Source: Rhizobium sp. Root482
Lineage (GTDB): Bacteria > Pseudomonadota > Alphaproteobacteria > Rhizobiales > Rhizobiaceae
Direction: 5' to 3'
Assembly: GCF_001426565.1 (NCBI RefSeq)
Contig: NZ_LMFA01000024.1
Location: 257,827 to 321,826, forward strand
Length of the DNA stretch: 64,000 bases
Made by a program: the position numbers and the translations under genes. The notes below the pieces were generated by a model. The model saw only the letters and a list, made by a program, of their open reading frames with translations. It was not told the DNA's origin and searched no databases. Shown here one piece after another: positions 59,193 through 64,000 of the stretch (the first letter of the stretch is position 1; every line of letters starts with the position of its first letter).

Positions 59193-60847
59193 GCCGGCAG
59201 CGGCACGATGGAAGGCGCCGCCTCCCATTTCGGGCGCGGTGTCGCGTTCATGAGCTGGCGCGTATAGGCATGCTGCGGATTGCGGAAGATCTCCTCTGTC
59301 CTTGCATGTTCGACGATCGCGCCATTCTTCATGACGATGATGCGATCCGCGAAATGACGCACGATCGGCAGGTCATGGGTAATGAAGATATAGGCAAGGC
59401 CAAGCCGGTCGCGCAGCTGCGCCAGGAGATCGATGACCTGCACCTGCACGGAAACGTCAAGCGCGGAGACGGCTTCGTCGCAGACGATCAGTTCCGGGTC
59501 GCAGGCAAGCGCCCGGGCAATCGCGATGCGTTGGCGCTGGCCGCCGGAAAACTGGTGCGGATACCGGTCCGCATGCTCGGGCTTCAGGCCGACGAGGCCA
59601 AGCAGTTCGACGACGCGGTCGCGCCAGCGCGGCTTGTCGAGAATGTCCTTGTGGATGCGCCAGGGTTCGGAGACGATATCGAAAATGGTCATACGCGGGT
59701 TCATGGAGCTGTAGGGGTCCTGGAACACCATCTGGACCTTGCGGCGGAATCCCAGCAGTTCCTTTGCGTCCATCTTGAAGATGTCGCGTCCGTGAAACAG
59801 GGCTTCGCCGTTTGAGACGTCATTGAGACGCAGGAGAACGCGTGCGACGGTGGACTTGCCCGAACCGCTTTCGCCGACAATGCCGATGGTCTCGCCCTTC
59901 GCCACCGTGAAGCTCAAATCCTTCACCGCATGCAACTGGGTGGATTTGGTAAAAATACCGGACGAAATTCCGTAATATTTGTCGAGGTTCCTGACTTCGA
60001 GGATAGGCGCGCCGATAACGGCCGTCGAACGACGATCGGAACCATCGACGCCATCCGCATGTGGCAGGGCGTTGATCAGGGTCCTGGTATAGCTGTGCTG
60101 CGGGTTTTCGAAAACCGCCCGCGCCTGACCTTCCTCCACGATGCGGCCGGAATTCATGACGATCACCCGGTCGGCCATCGACGCGGCCACCTCGAGATCA
60201 TGGGTGATCATGATGATCGCCAGCCCATCCTCGGCCTGCAGTTTTTTCAGAAGATCGAGAATCTGTGCCTGTACGCTGACATCGAGCGCCGTCGTCGGCT
60301 CGTCGGCAATCAGGATTTCGGGGCGCAGCGCGATCGCCATGCCGATCATGATGCGCTGGCGCTGCCCGCCGGAGAACTGGTGCGGATATTGGTCGATGCG
60401 TTTTTCCGGTTCGGGAATGCCAACACGGCCGAGAATCTCGATTGCCTTGGCACGCGCCTCCGCCCCGGCTGCCACCCCATGCGCGGAAAAGACTTCTGCC
60501 AGTTGCCAGCCGATCGGATAGACCGGATTGAGATGCGAAAGCGGGTCCTGGAAGATCATGGCGATCTTCTTGCCGTTCAGGTCGCGTCGCTCCTCAATGC
60601 CGCAATCGTCGAGATTCTTGCCGCGATAGGTGATGGTTCCCGAACAGATGTCGCCCGGCGGCGTGTCGATCAGGCCCATGATGGCGCTGGCGCTGACGGA
60701 TTTTCCGGATCCGGATTCGCCCAGGATGACCAGCGTTTCGCCGGCATCCACATGGAAGCTGACGCCGTTGGTAGCGCGGAACGCGCCGCCGAGAGACAGG
60801 AAATCGACGGTCAGGTCCTGGACTTCGAGAAGGTGGGGAGCGGTCAT
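59189..60847 (-). CDS. Dipeptide/oligopeptide ABC transporter, fused DppD-DppF-type ATPase
   Basis: This 552-residue protein has two complete nucleotide-binding domains, each with Walker A GESGSGKS and signature FSGGQRQRI. The linker near residues 250-290 includes the oligopeptide-binding C-terminal motif of the family (FENPQHSYTRTLINALPHAD), repeated at the end as FRNPQHAYTRQLMNATPRP. It powers two permeases encoded upstream. Overlaps of four bases on both sides show tight coupling. Confidence 0.94.
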   Translation of the reverse strand: MTAPHLLEVQDLTVDFLSLGGAFRATNGVSFHVDAGETLVILGESGSGKSVSASAIMGLIDTPPGDICSGTITYRGKNLDDCGIEERRDLNGKKIAMIFQDPLSHLNPVYPIGWQLAEVFSAHGVAAGAEARAKAIEILGRVGIPEPEKRIDQYPHQFSGGQRQRIMIGMAIALRPEILIADEPTTALDVSVQAQILDLLKKLQAEDGLAIIMITHDLEVAASMADRVIVMNSGRIVEEGQARAVFENPQHSYTRTLINALPHADGVDGSDRRSTAVIGAPILEVRNLDKYYGISSGIFTKSTQLHAVKDLSFTVAKGETIGIVGESGSGKSTVARVLLRLNDVSNGEALFHGRDIFKMDAKELLGFRRKVQMVFQDPYSSMNPRMTIFDIVSEPWRIHKDILDKPRWRDRVVELLGLVGLKPEHADRYPHQFSGGQRQRIAIARALACDPELIVCDEAVSALDVSVQVQVIDLLAQLRDRLGLAYIFITHDLPIVRHFADRIIVMKNGAIVEHARTEEIFRNPQHAYTRQLMNATPRPKWEAAPSIVPLPA

Positions 60848-61791
60848 GAGCGTTTCTCCGGAATGCCCTTTTTCGAACGGGCAAGCTCGATGCGCCAGCG
60901 CTGCTGCGGATCGGCATAGGTGCGCCACCAGTTGGAGAGAATATTGAGCGACAAGGTCGTGAGCAGGATGGCGAGACCCGGCCAGAAGGCGATCCACCAG
61001 GCATTGGATAGATAGCCGCGGCCCGTGGCCACCATGGCTCCCCAGGTGAATTCCGGTGCCTGGATGCCGAGGCCAAGGAAGCTCAGCGAGGATTCAGCCA
61101 GAACGACAGTGGCAAAGTCGATGGCACCGATGGTGACGAGCGTCGGAAGGACGACCGGCGCGATATGGCGGAAAACGATACGCATATGGCCAGCCCCAAG
61201 TGCCATCGCAGCGCTGACGAACATGCGCTCGCGCACTTCGAGCACTTCGGCGCGGGTCGTGCGCAGATAAATCGGAATACGCGTGACGGCCAATACGATG
61301 ATGAGGTTGATGACCGAGGGGCCGAGACTGAAGAGGACGATCAATGCCAGAAGCAGCGAGGGGAAACTCATGACGATATCGGCGACGCGCATGATGACAT
61401 TGCTGAGCGGCCCGCGCGAATAGCCGGCGATCAGGCCGAGAAAGCCGCCGATCAGCATGGAAAAGAACACGGCGAAAAGTGCGATGCCGAGCGTGTTCTG
61501 GGCACCGACGATCAGGCGGGCCAGCAGGCTGCGGCCGAGCGTGTCGGCGCCCAGCACATAGATCCAGCCCTGGGAGAGACTGAAGGGCGCCATGTTGCGC
61601 GCGCGGAAATTCGGTTTGTCGATCAGATCGCCCATCAGCCACGGGCCGACGACCGCACAGATGACCACAAGCGCCAGGAAGATCACGGCGGCCAGCGCCA
61701 GCCTGTTGCGGGCAACCAGCCGAAGAACCTGGAAGCGTCCGGCGTTTTTCTGCTTGGTGTCTGCAGGAATGGTCATCGCTGGCATACTCAT
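60844..61791 (-). CDS. Dipeptide/oligopeptide ABC transporter permease (DppC type)
   Basis: This 315-residue protein has six helices, the DppC-type N-terminal region (VLRLVARNRLALAAVIFLAL) and the EAA loop region RTTRAEVLEVRERMFVSAAM, which contacts the ATPase. The ATG at 61791 overlaps the stop of the other permease. Its substrate is unknown. Confidence 0.93.
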   Translation of the reverse strand: MSMPAMTIPADTKQKNAGRFQVLRLVARNRLALAAVIFLALVVICAVVGPWLMGDLIDKPNFRARNMAPFSLSQGWIYVLGADTLGRSLLARLIVGAQNTLGIALFAVFFSMLIGGFLGLIAGYSRGPLSNVIMRVADIVMSFPSLLLALIVLFSLGPSVINLIIVLAVTRIPIYLRTTRAEVLEVRERMFVSAAMALGAGHMRIVFRHIAPVVLPTLVTIGAIDFATVVLAESSLSFLGLGIQAPEFTWGAMVATGRGYLSNAWWIAFWPGLAILLTTLSLNILSNWWRTYADPQQRWRIELARSKKGIPEKRS

Positions 61792-62711
61792 TTCGATTGA
61801 AACCTGATGCGGGGGTCGAGCCTGGCATAAAGAAGGTCGATCAGGATGTTGAGAACGAAGATCGCAATGGCGGTGATGAGAACGGTGGCCTGGATCAGGG
61901 CGAAGTCGCGCCGGACGATGGCGTCGATCATCAGCTTGCCGATGCCCGGCCATCCGAAAATGGATTCGACCACGACCGCGCCGTTGACGAGGCTGGCCGC
62001 GAGGTCGCCGGCAACCGTGATGACCGGCAGCAGCGAGTTGCGGAGCGCATGGCGGAAGATGATCTGCGAACGCTGGACCCCCTTGGCGCGCGCCGTCTTC
62101 ACATAGGGCGAGGCAAGCGCGCTGATCATCGTGCCGCGCACCACCTGCACCAGAAGGCCGAAGGGGCGCAGGGTCAGTACGAAGACCGGCATGATCCAGT
62201 GGAGCGGCGTGCCCGTTCCGGAGGTGGGCAGGATGCCGAGGCCGACGGAGAAGATGAGGATCGCGACGATGGCGACCCAGAAGTCGGGAGCGCTCGCGCC
62301 GGCAAGCGATGCCGTGCTGGCGATCCTGTCGAACAGGCTGTCCGGCTTTGCCGCTGCCAGCGAACCGACGATGACGGCGAAGGCGAGCGCCAGCGACATG
62401 GCAATAACGGCCAGCTTCAGCGTTTGCGGGAAGGCTTGGAGCGCCACGTCCATTGCCGGACGGTTGCGGCTCAATGCCGTGCCGAAATCGAGATTGGCGA
62501 CACCGAGCAGATAACGGCCGAACTGGACATAGATCGGATCGTTGAAGCCATTGGCTTCGGAAAAGGCCTGTCGCTGCGCTTCCGAGGAATCCAGCGGAAG
62601 ATAGAGATAGGCCGGATCGCCCGTGAGGCGGGACAGGAAAAAGACGAGCACGAGCAGACCGATCACTGCGATCAGGCTCTGTACCGAGCGTCTCAGGATA
62701 AAGCTGAACAC
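61788..62711 (-). CDS. Dipeptide/oligopeptide ABC transporter permease (DppB type)
   Basis: This 307-residue permease begins at a GTG giving the typical DppB start MFSFILRRSVQSLIAVIGLL, with GGAAGGAAA upstream. The EAA loop reads KTARAKGVQRSQIIFRHALR. With the DppC-type partner it forms the channel. Confidence 0.92.
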   Translation of the reverse strand: MFSFILRRSVQSLIAVIGLLVLVFFLSRLTGDPAYLYLPLDSSEAQRQAFSEANGFNDPIYVQFGRYLLGVANLDFGTALSRNRPAMDVALQAFPQTLKLAVIAMSLALAFAVIVGSLAAAKPDSLFDRIASTASLAGASAPDFWVAIVAILIFSVGLGILPTSGTGTPLHWIMPVFVLTLRPFGLLVQVVRGTMISALASPYVKTARAKGVQRSQIIFRHALRNSLLPVITVAGDLAASLVNGAVVVESIFGWPGIGKLMIDAIVRRDFALIQATVLITAIAIFVLNILIDLLYARLDPRIRFQSK

Positions 62712-62739
62712 TGCCGTTTCCTTCCAAGGCAAAAAGAAT

Positions 62740-62766
62740 AGGCACGGCGGAACGACCGCCGTGCCT
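62740..62766 (-). terminator. Attenuator-like hairpin after the substrate-binding protein gene
   Basis: AGGCACGGCGG and CCGCCGTGCCT form a perfect 11-bp stem with a 5-base loop, followed on the minus strand by ATTCTTTTTG. Located between the binding-protein gene and the permeases, it would make the binding protein more abundant than the membrane parts. Confidence 0.75.
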
Positions 62767-62775
62767 TGGGCAAGG

Positions 62776-64000
62776 TTAGTCCTTGAGCTTGATCTGCGAC
62801 AGCGCGATTTCGCTGTTCGTCTTCAGATCCGGCTTCCAGTCGAGACGCGATCCGACGCGGACATAGCCGATCATGTGATACATCGGTATATCGGCGATGA
62901 TCTCGTCATGGACCTTCAGGAAGGCTTCCTGGAACAGTTTTTCACGCTCTTCGCCGGTCGCGGCCATGGCTTTCTTCAGGACGACATCGAGTTCCGGAAC
63001 GGCAATGGTGGAATACTGGCCGTCGCTCAGGAACATGACCGGCGCGGTAAAGCCAGCGTCGCCCGTATTGTTGTCGTGCTGCTGCTGGAACACGGTCGGC
63101 CCGCGGCCCTGCGGATAAGGCTTGTCGAGATAACGAACCCAATCGGCGGCTTCGAGCTGGCGCAGCGAAACCTTCAAGCCGATTTCCTGCCACATCGCCA
63201 TCATCGCTTCGAGCGATTCGGCGGAGTTCGGAAAGAAGCCGTTGCGGCCGATGATGACGATTTCGGTATCCACCGGCACGCCGTCCGCCTTCGCTTCCTC
63301 GATCAGCTTTCTCGCCTGGTCGGGATCGTAGGGCCAGGGCTTGATATCCGGGTTATGGCCCAGAACGCCCGGCACCACCATCTGCGAGGCGCGCAGGACA
63401 TCCTTGCCGAACAGGGCCTCGCCCATGCCGTCCCAGTCGATGGCGAGATTGAGCGCCTTGCGGACGCGTACGTCGTCGAGCGGCGGAATTTCCGCGTCGA
63501 TGCGCATGCGGGTCGTTTCCGAGTTCAGATAGGCAAAGTCGGTCGCGGTGTTCGTGGCATCCTGGACGGCGAGCGACGGCGTCATATCGGCTTCGCCGGA
63601 TTCGACCATGGCGGCACGAATGGCGGATTCGCCGCGCCAGACATAGGTGGCTTTCGTCACCTCGGGCTTCGGTCCCCAATAGCTGTCGCTGCGAACAAGA
63701 ACGATCTGCTCGTTCGTGGCGCTTTCCAGCGTGTAGGGGCCGGTGCCGACCGGGGCATTGGTTTCGCCGTCGAACGGCATGTTGGGGGAGACGACCTGCA
63801 CCGTGCCGAGCAAGGTCGGCATGATCGGGAGCGGGCTATCGGTGGTTATTTCCACCGTGTTTGCATCGATTGCCTTGGGTGTCAGCTTGACGTCGCCAAA
63901 CTTGGAGCGGCTGTCACAGGTCAGTTTCGGGTTCATCAGCCGGTTGATCGATTTGACGACGGCCTCGGCGTCGAACTCCGCGCCGTCCTGGAACTTGACG
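62776..64000 (-). CDS. Dipeptide/oligopeptide ABC transporter substrate-binding protein (family 5), cut by window edge
   Basis: The visible 408 residues run from the right edge to the stop at 62776. The signal peptide and N-terminal lobe start lie outside. Features of solute-binding protein family 5 are visible: VKFQDGAEFDAEAVVKSINR at the edge, later VGTGPYTLESATNEQIVLVR, RKALNLAIDWDGMGEALFGK and PWPYDPDQARKLIEEAKADG. It would capture peptides or similar compounds in the periplasm. Confidence 0.92.
   Translation of the reverse strand, partial: VKFQDGAEFDAEAVVKSINRLMNPKLTCDSRSKFGDVKLTPKAIDANTVEITTDSPLPIMPTLLGTVQVVSPNMPFDGETNAPVGTGPYTLESATNEQIVLVRSDSYWGPKPEVTKATYVWRGESAIRAAMVESGEADMTPSLAVQDATNTATDFAYLNSETTRMRIDAEIPPLDDVRVRKALNLAIDWDGMGEALFGKDVLRASQMVVPGVLGHNPDIKPWPYDPDQARKLIEEAKADGVPVDTEIVIIGRNGFFPNSAESLEAMMAMWQEIGLKVSLRQLEAADWVRYLDKPYPQGRGPTVFQQQHDNNTGDAGFTAPVMFLSDGQYSTIAVPELDVVLKKAMAATGEEREKLFQEAFLKVHDEIIADIPMYHMIGYVRVGSRLDWKPDLKTNSEIALSQIKLKD

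Overview
The window looks like part of a chromosome or large replicon of an alphaproteobacterium of the order Hyphomicrobiales (Rhizobiaceae-like). Supporting this are the high-GC coding style, the methylmalonyl-CoA mutase/propionyl-CoA carboxylase cluster, the CcoNOQP-CcoIS oxidase cluster, and a nirK-nirV / pseudoazurin / NnrR arrangement like that of rhizobial denitrifiers. The genus cannot be fixed from sequence reading alone. I see no tRNA, rRNA, IS element, prophage or CRISPR array.

Left part (1-20100), mostly housekeeping and accessory genes. It holds the start of an RNase D-like exonuclease, a D-2-hydroxyacid dehydrogenase, and several small unknown proteins. The propionate-to-succinyl-CoA genes follow: scpA (methylmalonyl-CoA mutase), pccA and pccB, with a YghU-type glutathione transferase and an unknown gene between pccA and pccB. 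Two ~88-bp nested palindromic repeats flank that insertion. Next come a flavodoxin-like reductase, a TetR-HlyD-ABC export operon in the cecR-ybhGFSR layout, and a phytanoyl-CoA-dioxygenase-like gene divergent from a LacI regulator around a perfect palindrome. A zinc-ribbon protein and a 3-methyladenine DNA glycosylase complete this part.

Central and right part (20191-58300), an almost continuous anaerobic-respiration and denitrification region. Divergent operons ubiD-ubiX-ric-nnrS and ubiT-ubiU-ubiV provide oxygen-independent ubiquinone synthesis plus NO-damage repair. The cbb3 oxidase follows (ccoNOQP, a 65-aa membrane protein, a DUF2189 protein, ccoI, ccoS). Then come pseudoazurin, NnrR, NirV, copper nitrite reductase NirK, NnrS, periplasmic nitrate reductase napEFDABC, a DUF59/DUF2249/membrane-protein operon, hemN, nitric oxide reductase norEF and norCBQD, NnrU, small unknown genes, a hemerythrin-like protein and a Dnr-type Crp/Fnr regulator. 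Together these reduce nitrate to nitrous oxide and supply the quinone, haem and NO-tolerance functions needed without oxygen. No nosZ is present here, so N2O would be the end product unless nos genes lie elsewhere.

The strongest non-coding signal is a family of eleven 14-bp Crp/Fnr-type palindromes, most of them extending to CTTTG-N8-CAAAG or close to it. They lie in nearly every divergent or leader region of the anaerobic part, including in front of genes of unknown function. Two Crp/Fnr regulators with different recognition helices (NnrR-like and Dnr-like) are encoded in the same region.

Right end (58323-64000): an EamA-family exporter is joined by overlapping start/stop codons to a dipeptide/oligopeptide ABC transporter operon (fused DppD-DppF-type ATPase, two permeases, and a substrate-binding protein cut by the window edge).
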